A stretch of DNA of 30,357 nt, taken from positions 1 through 30,357 of the forward strand of contig CAZUAH010000118.1 in NCBI GenBank assembly GCA_964617665.1. Reading direction: 5' to 3'. Positions 1 through 7,750 of the stretch are shown here, one piece after another. This DNA is from JADHUC01 sp964617665. Lineage in GTDB: Bacteria; Planctomycetota; Planctomycetia; Pirellulales; Pirellulaceae. Position 1 is the first letter of the stretch, and every line of letters starts with the position of its first letter. The notes beneath the pieces were generated by a model. The model made no database searches, was not told the origin of the DNA, and saw only the letters and a list, made by a program, of their open reading frames with translations. The position numbers were made by a program, and so were the translations under genes.

Positions 1-2
1 AA

Positions 3-152
3 ACCCTCGAAAAACCGGATACAATAAAGGCGGATGAAATATTGCGGCTAAGGCTGCTCGTAGATGTTCAAGACGATCAAGTCGCAACCCAGTCCGCGGT
101 CGACCACTATTCACCCGAAGACCATAGCTGCTGGTGGGCACGTTCGTGCTGA
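3..152 (+). CDS. Possible 3' end of an unidentified gene entering from the left
   Basis: An open frame runs from the window edge to a TGA at 150-152. It encodes about 49 residues with a charged, protein-like composition (for example EKPDTIKADEILRLRLLVDV). I do not recognise it. It would overlap the convergent kinase gene by about 45 bases, which argues for caution, and the tail after residue 38 (HSCWWARSC) does not look like ordinary protein. It may equally be a chance open frame. Confidence 0.22.
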   Translation, partial: TLEKPDTIKADEILRLRLLVDVQDDQVATQSAVDHYSPEDHSCWWARSC

Positions 153-682
153 TCGAGTTGGGCCTCGAGTACGTTTACCGCTTCGTCAGGGGCAAGCCCT
201 TGGACACCGACCATCAAATCTGCGAGCTCTTCGTACCGCGGATGCCGCTTGTGGTAGAGAGCCGTGAAATCGCCGGCTGGATCGCCTGCGTCCAGAAACG
301 GCGGGATGCCGGAACGCTCGATGCGATCGAAGATGAACTCGGGTGCCACCTGAAGATAGACTACCGGCCCGATGGCACGCAGCAGCCCACAAACGGTCGA
401 ATTCAGCGCCGTGCGTCCGCCCAACGCGAGGACGGCTCGACTTCTCGGACGATCAAGCATCAAGTATAGTTCGCAGACCACGTGACCTTCGATACGGTGA
501 AAGTGGACCTCGCCGCGTTGCTCGAAGATCTCGCGCACGGAAAGTCGTTCTCCCGAGTCACGTTCGTGGGTGGCCTCGATCATTGGATCGACATCGTGGA
601 ACGGGCAATCCCAGCGCGCGGCGAGCGCCTTGCCGATCGTGCTCTTGCCGCAGTGCTTCATTCCGATCAGAACGACGTTCAT
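107..682 (-). CDS. Shikimate-kinase-like P-loop kinase, copy 1
   Basis: This 191-residue protein has the nucleoside-monophosphate/shikimate kinase fold signature. A Walker A loop GMKHCGKST lies at residues 7-15, followed by an acidic DVDPMIEA segment near residue 31, an F-H-R-x-E element matching the shikimate-binding arginine region, and ALGGRTALN in place of the family's usual GGG motif. The lid reads ERSGIPPFLD, where true shikimate kinases normally carry R-P-L-L. Seen: these two substitutions; known: both sites contact substrate or ATP in AroK; inferred: the substrate may not be shikimate. It is about four-fifths identical by eye to the protein at 20154-20708. The start is set by GGTGAG eight bases upstream. 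The ATG overlaps the stop of a decayed upstream frame (TGATG). Confidence 0.85.
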   Translation of the reverse strand: MNVVLIGMKHCGKSTIGKALAARWDCPFHDVDPMIEATHERDSGERLSVREIFEQRGEVHFHRIEGHVVCELYLMLDRPRSRAVLALGGRTALNSTVCGLLRAIGPVVYLQVAPEFIFDRIERSGIPPFLDAGDPAGDFTALYHKRHPRYEELADLMVGVQGLAPDEAVNVLEAQLDQHERAHQQLWSSGE

Positions 683-804
683 CAGCGACGCTCACCAGTT
701 TCTGTGTCCGTTTCGCGATCCAGCTCCGCTGCAGGAGGCGGATTCTCATAGACGGGGTGCTCGACGCAGTTGCCGATTCTCACCCTGTCGGTTTCTTGGT
801 CCAT
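682..804 (-). pseudogene. 3' remnant of a beta-helix (pectate-lyase-like) gene
   Basis: Translated on the minus strand, this stretch ends in RVRIGNCVEHPVYENPPP followed by AAELDR. It aligns with the last residues of the intact beta-helix protein at 17783-20125, which read RIEQPVFDDPPPWAELDR. The remnant then reads on ten codons to a TGA overlapping the kinase start. Going upstream, the frame meets a stop, and only faint similarity (an ISG tripeptide in another frame) continues to about 875. The lyase gene ahead of kinase copy 1 has therefore been lost except for its end. A short unrelated ORF is the alternative, but the shared position directly ahead of the kinase makes homology likely. Confidence 0.65.
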
Positions 805-1142
805 GAATTCTGTCGTTAGCAGACCGGCAAATCAAGTCGGCCCCTGAGATTTGAAAGCCAAAGGATGCTGCCTGACCGCTGGCATGCTTCAGCACATCTT
901 GCGCTGCGCGAACTCTGCAGTCATCTGCGGTGTCGCAGCGCGCTCCCTGCCGCGCGCAAAGCAAAGGCACCCGCGATTGGACTTCCGGCGTTCAATAGCA
1001 TGGATCTTGAGCATTGTTCGGAGCTTCCTGTTCGGCGATGGACGGATTAGCAATCCGTCCTACATTCTTCTACAACCATGGGGATGACACTTGCTCGGAT
1101 CATGTGCCACATCGAATGTGGTCTCGTCCGCTTCGACCAGAT
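805..1142. other. Intergenic, mostly featureless; probable decayed sequence
   Basis: No convincing gene is visible on either strand. The part nearest 805-875 may hold further eroded lyase sequence. The only clear structure is the hairpin at 1040-1060, listed separately. Confidence 0.4.
1040..1060. repeat. Perfect 9-bp hairpin GGACGGATT-AGC-AATCCGTCC
   Basis: A perfect nine-base stem with a three-base loop lies just beyond the end of the symporter gene. There is no T-run directly after it on the minus strand, so it is not a classical intrinsic terminator. A dispersed hairpin repeat or a processing/attenuation structure at the operon end is more likely. Confidence 0.5.
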
Positions 1143-3317
1143 TCAATCCACCCAGTGGAGGACATCGCGTAGGATGCACCATCGAGGTTCTCGGCCTTGC
1201 TCGTCCTTTCCCAGAATCCAGTAGTCGTACAATCGATCGATCGCCCCGTTGCGATGCTTGAGAGCCAACCAGTTTTCCAAGAATTCTTCGAACTGCGATT
1301 CCTTTTCCACTAGGTAGTAAAGCGGAACGGACACGTCCAGCCCGGTGGGCTTGACCACGGCAAACTGCGGATACTCCAGCGTCCAAGCGGAACCGGCCTC
1401 GGCGCTGGTCACCAGGACGTCGGCCAGCGGAGGTTCCGCTTCGAAGAAGACGCGTTCCGTAGGGATCTCGACCACTTCCACGTCGGATGGCAAGGCAGCG
1501 GACAATTCGGACGCGGCGCTGTCTGCCACAACAGCCACTCGCAGGCCGGGCTGATTCCGCAGTTGCTCGCGATCGCGAAACTTGCGGCGACGATAATCGG
1601 GCACGATTAGGGCCATGGTTACGTCCATGTAGGACGGCACATGCGGCAACTCGGTCGCTCGGCGTACAGTGCCTTCAAATCCCGACATGGCGACGTCGAA
1701 TTCGTCCTCACGAAGAGACTGCACGACGTCTGAGGAGGATGGCACAAATTCGATCCGAACATCCAAGTCCCTTGCCAATTGATGAGCCATGTCGATGTCA
1801 AAGCCGACAAGGTCGCCTTCCTGATTCAAATAGGCGAAAGGCAACTCGTCCGCCTCGTATCCGATCCGAATGACGCCACGTCGTCGGATCCGTTGGATGG
1901 GATCTTCGTTCGGCTCTAAGGGCGTCGGGTTGGGCCCGGCTTGTTCCAATACGTTCGCTTCGACGGGCGGCAACAGCAATGTGCGAGCGGTCACCAGATT
2001 CTGCTTGCTATACTCGTCTCTGAACGATGTGCCAAGGAAACCGCGCAGTCCCAGGACCGTGACGGCCACCAGCAGCACCGTGGTCATGCCGCGAACCAGC
2101 AGTCCGCGCACTCGCACGCGAAGCACACCTGACAATGCACAGGCCGTAAGAATCGAGAACGCCAACAGATGCATTGCCTTCATCACGTCGCCAAAGCGGG
2201 CGGCGATGACGCCTACGGTCAAGTACAAGTTGAAGATGTCGCTGGGGATCTCGGCCACATTCAGTAACAACGGCACAGTCACTACCGGTTTGGCAAATGC
2301 GCCGATGAAACCGATGCCGATCAGTTGTGGATACCGCCCCGGATCGATACTCATTCCGTAGAACCACGCGGCGAAAGGGATGAATATCAAGCCAACGATA
2401 CGCCCTATGTCTGGAAACGGATAAGCTAACGGGACAAAATACTCGGGCGTTTGATCCGGACTATTCGCGTTCGGTTCGCGCCGCTCGGCCAGTCGTTTGA
2501 CCGCATCGATGATCAACGGCAAGACGACAAACGTGTTGCCGATGATAAAGGCGGTGATCAACGTGTCTCGCGAGGCGCTCAGCACGTCGCGATGCGAAAA
2601 GGGCGTGCAACTGGCGATTATTGCAGGCAAGATCCATAGGCTCAGCAACAGTGCCGCGGCGCCATAGACCAGCAGATATCCTTGGACCAAGCCGAACTGC
2701 TGCAGTGACATGGTGCCCGCAGCGTGTCCGACAATCCCGAAGATGCCGACCGGCGAGAGACGAACCACCATCCTGTTTAGTCGCGCTAGGCCTTGGATGG
2801 CTACGTCCAACTTGTCCAGCAGCAGTTCCTTGTTAGGAACCGACATCACGGCGACGCCCAATCCCAACGAAAATAGAACGACGGCCGGCACAAGGTTGTG
2901 CGCAAGCGACCAGAAAGGGTTGGACGGAATGAACAATGCCAGCCAGTCCGGGCGTTCCGGCTCTTCAACCAGGCTGGTACTAAAGAACGAACCCGCCTCG
3001 AACTTCGGAAACGAGGCCGACATGACGACCATCGTCAGCAGACCGATCACCCACAGCAACAACAGTACGCTGGTTGCCACGCGGGCCAGCCGACCACCCT
3101 GCTTGGACGACAGACGACCGACGTTGGACGTCAGCGATAGGGCGACGAACGGAAGAACCGTCATCTGTAGCAGGCCGACGAACGCATCGCCGATCCACTT
3201 GACCCACTCGCCACGCTCACCGAAAAACATGCCCCACGCAAAACCCGCGACCAACCCAGCAACGATCATCATGGTGAGGCTGGGGCGTTTCTTGAACTTG
3301 CGTTCCGTCTCTGCCAT
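1143..3317 (-). CDS. Symporter-like membrane domain fused to a periplasmic solute-binding domain
   Basis: The protein has 724 residues in two halves. Residues 14-430 resemble the dicarboxylate/amino-acid:cation symporter family (GltP/DctA type), with many hydrophobic helices and the typical opening GLLQMTVLPFVALSLTSN near residues 48-65. Residues 472-715 resemble SBP_bac_3 amino-acid-binding proteins: the IRRRGVIRIGYEADELPFAY start and GDLVGFDIDMAHQLARDL are classic. The canonical serine-rich hairpin is replaced by ITAFIIGNTFVVLP (about 254-267), and the NMDGT motif by PDIGR (302-306). Known: those elements bind substrate and sodium in this family. Inferred: ligand capture may have moved to the fused domain, with altered coupling. 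It is the last gene of the cluster with the exporter and the small protein, 78 bases after the latter. No strong ribosome-binding site is visible before the ATG. Confidence 0.85.
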   Translation of the reverse strand: MAETERKFKKRPSLTMMIVAGLVAGFAWGMFFGERGEWVKWIGDAFVGLLQMTVLPFVALSLTSNVGRLSSKQGGRLARVATSVLLLLWVIGLLTMVVMSASFPKFEAGSFFSTSLVEEPERPDWLALFIPSNPFWSLAHNLVPAVVLFSLGLGVAVMSVPNKELLLDKLDVAIQGLARLNRMVVRLSPVGIFGIVGHAAGTMSLQQFGLVQGYLLVYGAAALLLSLWILPAIIASCTPFSHRDVLSASRDTLITAFIIGNTFVVLPLIIDAVKRLAERREPNANSPDQTPEYFVPLAYPFPDIGRIVGLIFIPFAAWFYGMSIDPGRYPQLIGIGFIGAFAKPVVTVPLLLNVAEIPSDIFNLYLTVGVIAARFGDVMKAMHLLAFSILTACALSGVLRVRVRGLLVRGMTTVLLVAVTVLGLRGFLGTSFRDEYSKQNLVTARTLLLPPVEANVLEQAGPNPTPLEPNEDPIQRIRRRGVIRIGYEADELPFAYLNQEGDLVGFDIDMAHQLARDLDVRIEFVPSSSDVVQSLREDEFDVAMSGFEGTVRRATELPHVPSYMDVTMALIVPDYRRRKFRDREQLRNQPGLRVAVVADSAASELSAALPSDVEVVEIPTERVFFEAEPPLADVLVTSAEAGSAWTLEYPQFAVVKPTGLDVSVPLYYLVEKESQFEEFLENWLALKHRNGAIDRLYDYWILGKDEQGREPRWCILRDVLHWVD

Positions 3318-3395
3318 AGTTCTACTGGCTCATGGGAACTGCGACGATGAACCAACTGCCTTTCAGACCGAGTCGGTGAAGCACAGCGCGACAGG

Positions 3396-3719
3396 TCATT
3401 CCCTTACGGAGTCGTCTGCATCGCCGCGATGCGCCGAGTACTTAATCGCATTGCGGATCGACGACTCCGCCTCACCGGACACTTCGCTCTCCGTGTAGAA
3501 AAGAGCGGTAGCATCGATGCCGGACCTTTCGATCGCTTCGTGCACCTCGCGGATCGGGCCCAGACGCTGCACACTGGGAATGACGACGAAAGCCACCAAT
3601 AGAATCGCAAGCACGCCCCCGAAGAATCGCAACCAGCGCACAAGCGTCTTCGGCTCACGACCTCGAGCATCACCCGAAGACGCGGCCGAAACTGGTTGGC
3701 AGTCTGTCGAGCGTTCCAT
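3396..3719 (-). CDS. Small single-helix membrane protein of unknown function
   Basis: A 107-residue protein with a polar N-terminus, one transmembrane helix at about residues 32-53 (FFGGVLAILLVAFVVIPSV) and a roughly 55-residue soluble tail containing IREVHEAIERSGIDATALFY. I recognise no family. The start is placed at the ATG at 3719 rather than 11 codons upstream, because AAGGAG lies nine bases before it. It sits between the exporter gene (40-base gap) and the symporter-binding-protein gene (78-base gap), all on the minus strand, so co-transcription is likely. An accessory or assembly subunit of one of the two transporters is the natural guess but is not shown by the sequence. Confidence 0.7.
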   Translation of the reverse strand: MERSTDCQPVSAASSGDARGREPKTLVRWLRFFGGVLAILLVAFVVIPSVQRLGPIREVHEAIERSGIDATALFYTESEVSGEAESSIRNAIKYSAHRGDADDSVRE

Positions 3720-3759
3720 TGCGACGCGCTCCTTCCGTTTGGCACACACCAAACGGAAA

Positions 3760-5532
3760 TCAGATCTTCTCCGTGATCTCTTTGAACACGAGGAAGAACA
3801 TGATGTAGGCCATCACCAGCGTGAGACAGAGGTTAAACGACTGACCGCACACGTACAGGATAAGCGGTTTGCCTCCCTTGAAGTGCTCCTTCAATTCACG
3901 GAAGTTCGTCGCCAATCCGATACTCACGAAGGCCAGGCAGAAGAACCAACCGCGAAAACTCTTGGTCAGACCAGCAATAACGCCATTATCGATCATCGTG
4001 TATCCTACGTCCGGTCCCATCTTGCCGTAGATCAGCGAGAAGGCCACCGACATGCCGATGAAACCGATAACGAACTTCGGGAACCGATACCAAATCTCCA
4101 TGATGCCAACATCGCGGCCTGCCTCGCGGTCGACCTTCAAACACCAGTATGTAGCTACGGCGAAAGCGATGACACCGATCAGCACATTCTGGATCATCTT
4201 GATCGTGGCGGCCACATAGAGGGCTCTTTCGCCCAGGAACTCACCCGCTGCAGCCACGGCGCCCGTGGCGTCGATCGTTCCGCCCATCCATGCACCACCC
4301 AAAACCTGCCAGCCTTCAGGCAAGAAGGACGGAAAGAGAGTCCGGATGATCGCTGGCATGGCCACCATCATGATCGAGGTGAAGACCAACGATAGTCCGA
4401 CGGCCAGGGTAAGTTCCTCTTTCTTCGCACGACAAGCTGCCGCTGTGGCAATCGCCGCCGACACGCCGCAGACAGACATGTCGGACGAAATCGTAATGTT
4501 AAGCGTCTTCGATGGTATCTTCAAGATCTTCTGCCCAAACAGATAGGTAGTAATCAAGACGATCGGCGTCACCACCCATGCGACAAAAATGCCTGGAATC
4601 CCAATGGTGACAATCTTGCCGAACAGTATCTCGGCACCAAGCAGCACGAGGCCGGTCTTGATGAAGTACTCCGTTTGAACAGCGGGCTTGACCCAATTGG
4701 GCGTGCCGATCGTGTTGCTGATCAGCAGTCCGAATAGGATCGCCCAAGCGGCGTAACCGAAACCTGCGGATTTCACGTTCGCTTGGCCAGCAAACATTTG
4801 CGCCAGAACCGCTATGAGAAAGACGAAGGAGAAGCCCAATACAAACTTGCCGAACGACTTACCCATGAAAAGCATGCCGAAACCGAACAGCACCGCAAAC
4901 ACGGCACCCAAGACGATCAGGTAGCCTATCTGATTCACAGGTTTGGCCGCTTTTAGCTTCTTCGAAGCAGCGGAGACTTTCGGCTTCGCGTCGCGCCACT
5001 TGCCGATGGCAGCCACGGCATCTGCGTTCAGCTTTTCGTCTTCAAAGTCCTCCACCCGCGCAGCGTCCTCGGCCGCCCGGGCTTCGGTCTCCAACTCGGT
5101 GAGTTCTTCCTCGGCAGTCTCTAGCTTCGCCTCTGCGGCAGCCTTCTTCTCGTCCGCCCGCGCTTCGCTCACCACGAAGGCCTCGATAGGGTTGGTCTTC
5201 CAGCCATGAGGCTTGCCAGTGTATTTCTTGATCGTCTTTGGAAGGTCGGCGTTCGTCGCCTTCAGCTTTCTCTTCGCGTCGCCCGCCTTGTACCAAGCGA
5301 TCGTCTTGAACGGCGCCTCGTCGGCTTCCTTTTCCATGGCGGCATTGGACTCTTGGATCTTCGTCTCCATGCCCTCGGGCGCTCGTGGCAGAAAGATTGC
5401 CAAGCCAACTCCGATGATTGCCAGCCCCAGCCAAATAGCCCAGTAGTCTTCAGTCTTGTACAGTTCACTCCAGCGCGAACTGGTCTTGCCCTGATCTTCC
5501 TTCTGTTCGGATGCCTGGTTGTCGTCGGACAT
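3760..5532 (-). CDS. YeiH-family putative sulfate exporter with long N-terminal extension
   Basis: A 590-residue inner-membrane protein. Residues about 205-590 carry the YeiH/UPF0324 core: GLVLLGAEILFG (294-305), SVCGVSAAIATAAA (353-366), GGTIDATGAVAAAG (417-430), FPKFVIGF (484-491) and the late SIGLATNFRELKEHF (537-551). YeiH-like proteins are usually about 340 residues. Here roughly 200 residues are added: one helix at 32-49 and a charged Ala/Glu/Lys-rich, probably coiled-coil segment at about 122-195. Start choice: the ATG at 5532 follows AGAGAGG at good spacing, whereas the upstream in-frame ATG would add a Cys/Arg-rich leader with no such site. It is the first gene of the three-gene minus-strand cluster. 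Family members are annotated as sulfate exporters mainly by context; a link to sulfate from the adjacent sulfatases is inference. Confidence 0.85.
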   Translation of the reverse strand: MSDDNQASEQKEDQGKTSSRWSELYKTEDYWAIWLGLAIIGVGLAIFLPRAPEGMETKIQESNAAMEKEADEAPFKTIAWYKAGDAKRKLKATNADLPKTIKKYTGKPHGWKTNPIEAFVVSEARADEKKAAAEAKLETAEEELTELETEARAAEDAARVEDFEDEKLNADAVAAIGKWRDAKPKVSAASKKLKAAKPVNQIGYLIVLGAVFAVLFGFGMLFMGKSFGKFVLGFSFVFLIAVLAQMFAGQANVKSAGFGYAAWAILFGLLISNTIGTPNWVKPAVQTEYFIKTGLVLLGAEILFGKIVTIGIPGIFVAWVVTPIVLITTYLFGQKILKIPSKTLNITISSDMSVCGVSAAIATAAACRAKKEELTLAVGLSLVFTSIMMVAMPAIIRTLFPSFLPEGWQVLGGAWMGGTIDATGAVAAAGEFLGERALYVAATIKMIQNVLIGVIAFAVATYWCLKVDREAGRDVGIMEIWYRFPKFVIGFIGMSVAFSLIYGKMGPDVGYTMIDNGVIAGLTKSFRGWFFCLAFVSIGLATNFRELKEHFKGGKPLILYVCGQSFNLCLTLVMAYIMFFLVFKEITEKI

Positions 5533-5591
5533 AATGTACTGCCTCTCTTGGTAGAATCCTCGAAGCGGCCCGTGACCGCACCTCCTGCATC

Positions 5592-5721
5592 GAGGGCATT
5601 TCAAAACCTGAGCCGAACGCGCTAGCGTCGGGCAGTACGGCGATTTCGCCCATACAGGAAAGGCCCGAGGCTAGCGCCTACGGCTCACGAAACGTTGGTG
5701 TCGAGGTTTTGGAATGCCCTC
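5592..5721. repeat. 130-bp imperfect hairpin (MITE-like) with 18-bp terminal inverted repeats
   Basis: The ends, GAGGGCATTTCAAAACCT at 5592-5609 and AGGTTTTGGAATGCCCTC at 5704-5721, are inverted repeats matching 17 of 18. Inside them a second pair (5610-5633 and 5663-5686, centred on GCGCTAGC) matches about 21 of 24, so most of the element folds into one long stem. It lies between the divergent exporter and sulfatase genes. I see no clear target duplication. The outer 13 bases recur, in reverse complement, exactly at 29859-29871. Confidence 0.75.
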
Positions 5722-5849
5722 TAGTAAAATGAGAGAACTATTTGGCCGGATAGTATAACGGGTCCGCAGACGAAGCGAAACTGAGAGAGGCTCGGTTTCA
5801 CCGTACACAGGAAAAAGCCGACATCTCCGCCAACGCCACAAACGGCGAA

Positions 5850-5877
5850 TTGACAAGAGCCGCTACATGACTATGCT
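5850..5877 (+). promoter_or_regulatory. Possible sigma-70-type promoter for the sulfatase operon
   Basis: A perfect TTGACA (5850-5855) is followed after 16 bases by TATGCT (5872-5877), about 70 bases upstream of the sulfatase start. The -10 matches only four of six consensus bases, and planctomycete promoters are poorly defined. Confidence 0.3.
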
Positions 5878-5947
5878 CGCAGGAGAACAAGCAACGGCCC
5901 GATGGGAATCTGTCTCAATCTCCACCAAGATCATCGAGGACTAACTC

Positions 5948-7729
5948 ATGCGACGACCACAGCAGAATCTCGCTTTCGCTCTTGTATGCCTGGTGACCTT
6001 GCTCGCCGCGAGCGGCCAAGTCGTTGCCGAGGCGGCGCGTCCCAATGTCGTGTTGATCATGACGGACGACCAGGGCTACGGCGATCTCGGCGCGACTGGC
6101 AATCCGGTGATCAAGACGCCTAATATCGATGCAATGGCCCGGCGCAGCGCCGCAATGGAGAACTTTTACGTTTCGATGGTCTGCGCGCCGACTCGGGCGT
6201 GTCTGATGACCGGGCGATACAACTACCGCACCCGCTGCATCGACACGTACATCGGGCGCGCCATGATGGATCCGGAGGAAGTAACGATTGCCGAACTCTT
6301 GCGCGACGCGGGCTACGCCACGGGCATCTTCGGCAAATGGCACCTTGGCGATTCCTACCCGATGCGACCAATGGATCAGGGTTTCGAAGCGTCACTGGTA
6401 CATCGAGGCGGCGGAATCGGGCAACCATCCGACCCACCGGGCGGCGAAGGCAAGTACACCGATCCCATCCTGTTCCGCAACGGGAAACAGGAGCAAATGA
6501 CGGGCTACTGCACCGACGTCTATTACGACAACGCCATCGAGTTCATCGAGACGACTCAGAAGAAAGACCGACCGTTCTTCGTCTATCTACCCGACAACTG
6601 CCCGCACGGTCCGTTTCACGACGTGCCGCAGGCCGAGTACGAAATGTACAAAGAGATGAACTTGAACAACGATCAATTCCCGCAAGAGAAAGGCCACGCG
6701 TTGCCGAAAAAGGCGGACACCGACAAGCGGGCCCGCATCTTTGCGATGATCACCAACGTCGACAAGAATGTCGGAAAGCTGTTCGCCAAACTTGACTCAC
6801 TTGGCATGACGGAAAACACCGTCGTCATCTTCATGGTAGACAACGGCCCCAACGCCAGGCGTTACGTAGCTGGAATGCGCGGCAACAAGTCGCACGTGCA
6901 CGAAGGCGGAATCCGCTCGCCGTTTTTCGTCCACTGGCCGTCGCAGTTGAAGGCCGGTACCACTTGTGCTACGCCGTCGGCCCACATCGATGTGCTGCCC
7001 ACACTTCTGGACGCATGCGGCGTCGAGCGACCGGTTGGACTGAAACTGGATGGACGCAGCATGCTGCTGGAATTGAAGGGTGCCAAGGTGAAGCGACAAT
7101 CGCGAACGATCTACATCCAAGGCCACCGTGGCGATCGCCCTGTTTTGTACAACAACTTCGCCGCTCGCAGCGAAATGTGGAAGCTGGTGCACCCCACTGG
7201 TTTCGGTCGGGAGAGTTTCTCGGGTGAACCAAAATTGGAACTCTACGACATGTTGAGCGACCCATTGGAGATGAACAACGTTGCCGATCAGCATCCAGAT
7301 GTCGTGGCCAGAATGAAACGCGAATACGAAGCCTGGTTCCGCGACGTCAGCAGCACTCGGTTCGACAACTACGCCCCGCCGCGCATGCACGTGGGCACAC
7401 CGCACGAGAATCCGACTGTGCTGACACGCCAGGACTGGCGACATACCCGCGGACGCCCCTGGCATCGCGATTCCATGGGACACTGGTTGCTTTACGTAGC
7501 CAGCAACGGTTCATACGACATCTGCTGCAGATTCGATGCGAGCCCCCAGGCAGGCGAGGCGGTTTTGACGGTAGACGACACAAAGCACCAGATCGATTTA
7601 CCCGCCGGAGCCACTACCTGCGTATTCGAGGATATGAAGCTCGAAGAGGGCAATATTCGCCTGGAGGTCGTACTGACCCACGCGGACAGAAGCCGAGGCA
7701 TCCATCAAGCAGATGTAACTCGGAAATGA
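5948..7729 (+). CDS. Secreted type I sulfatase with C-terminal beta-sandwich-like domain
   Basis: 593 residues with a signal peptide (about 1-28). The alkaline-phosphatase-fold sulfatase domain starts at RPNVVLIMTDDQGYGDLG (31-48), whose paired Asp residues 40-41 would bind calcium. The formylglycine site is C79-A-P-T-R, a CxPTR variant of the usual CxPSR. FGKWHLGD (128-135) supplies the conserved Lys/His, and FMVDNGPN further on is the second metal-site motif. The enzyme needs formylglycine maturation of Cys79 and would cleave sulfate esters from polysaccharide. Residues after about 480 form a separate, probably beta-sandwich, region. The start is supported by GAGGA seven bases upstream. It is the first gene of a plus-strand run with the FAD oxidoreductase (21-base gap) and a second sulfatase. 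The exact sulfated substrate cannot be read from sequence. Confidence 0.93.
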   Translation: MRRPQQNLAFALVCLVTLLAASGQVVAEAARPNVVLIMTDDQGYGDLGATGNPVIKTPNIDAMARRSAAMENFYVSMVCAPTRACLMTGRYNYRTRCIDTYIGRAMMDPEEVTIAELLRDAGYATGIFGKWHLGDSYPMRPMDQGFEASLVHRGGGIGQPSDPPGGEGKYTDPILFRNGKQEQMTGYCTDVYYDNAIEFIETTQKKDRPFFVYLPDNCPHGPFHDVPQAEYEMYKEMNLNNDQFPQEKGHALPKKADTDKRARIFAMITNVDKNVGKLFAKLDSLGMTENTVVIFMVDNGPNARRYVAGMRGNKSHVHEGGIRSPFFVHWPSQLKAGTTCATPSAHIDVLPTLLDACGVERPVGLKLDGRSMLLELKGAKVKRQSRTIYIQGHRGDRPVLYNNFAARSEMWKLVHPTGFGRESFSGEPKLELYDMLSDPLEMNNVADQHPDVVARMKREYEAWFRDVSSTRFDNYAPPRMHVGTPHENPTVLTRQDWRHTRGRPWHRDSMGHWLLYVASNGSYDICCRFDASPQAGEAVLTVDDTKHQIDLPAGATTCVFEDMKLEEGNIRLEVVLTHADRSRGIHQADVTRK

Positions 7730-7750
7730 CCTAAGCAGGAGTCACGACTC

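Noticed and set aside
3517..4395. Long plus-strand open frame opposite the exporter gene
   Set aside because: Composition is a reflection of the exporter codons and it spans two clearly real minus-strand genes.
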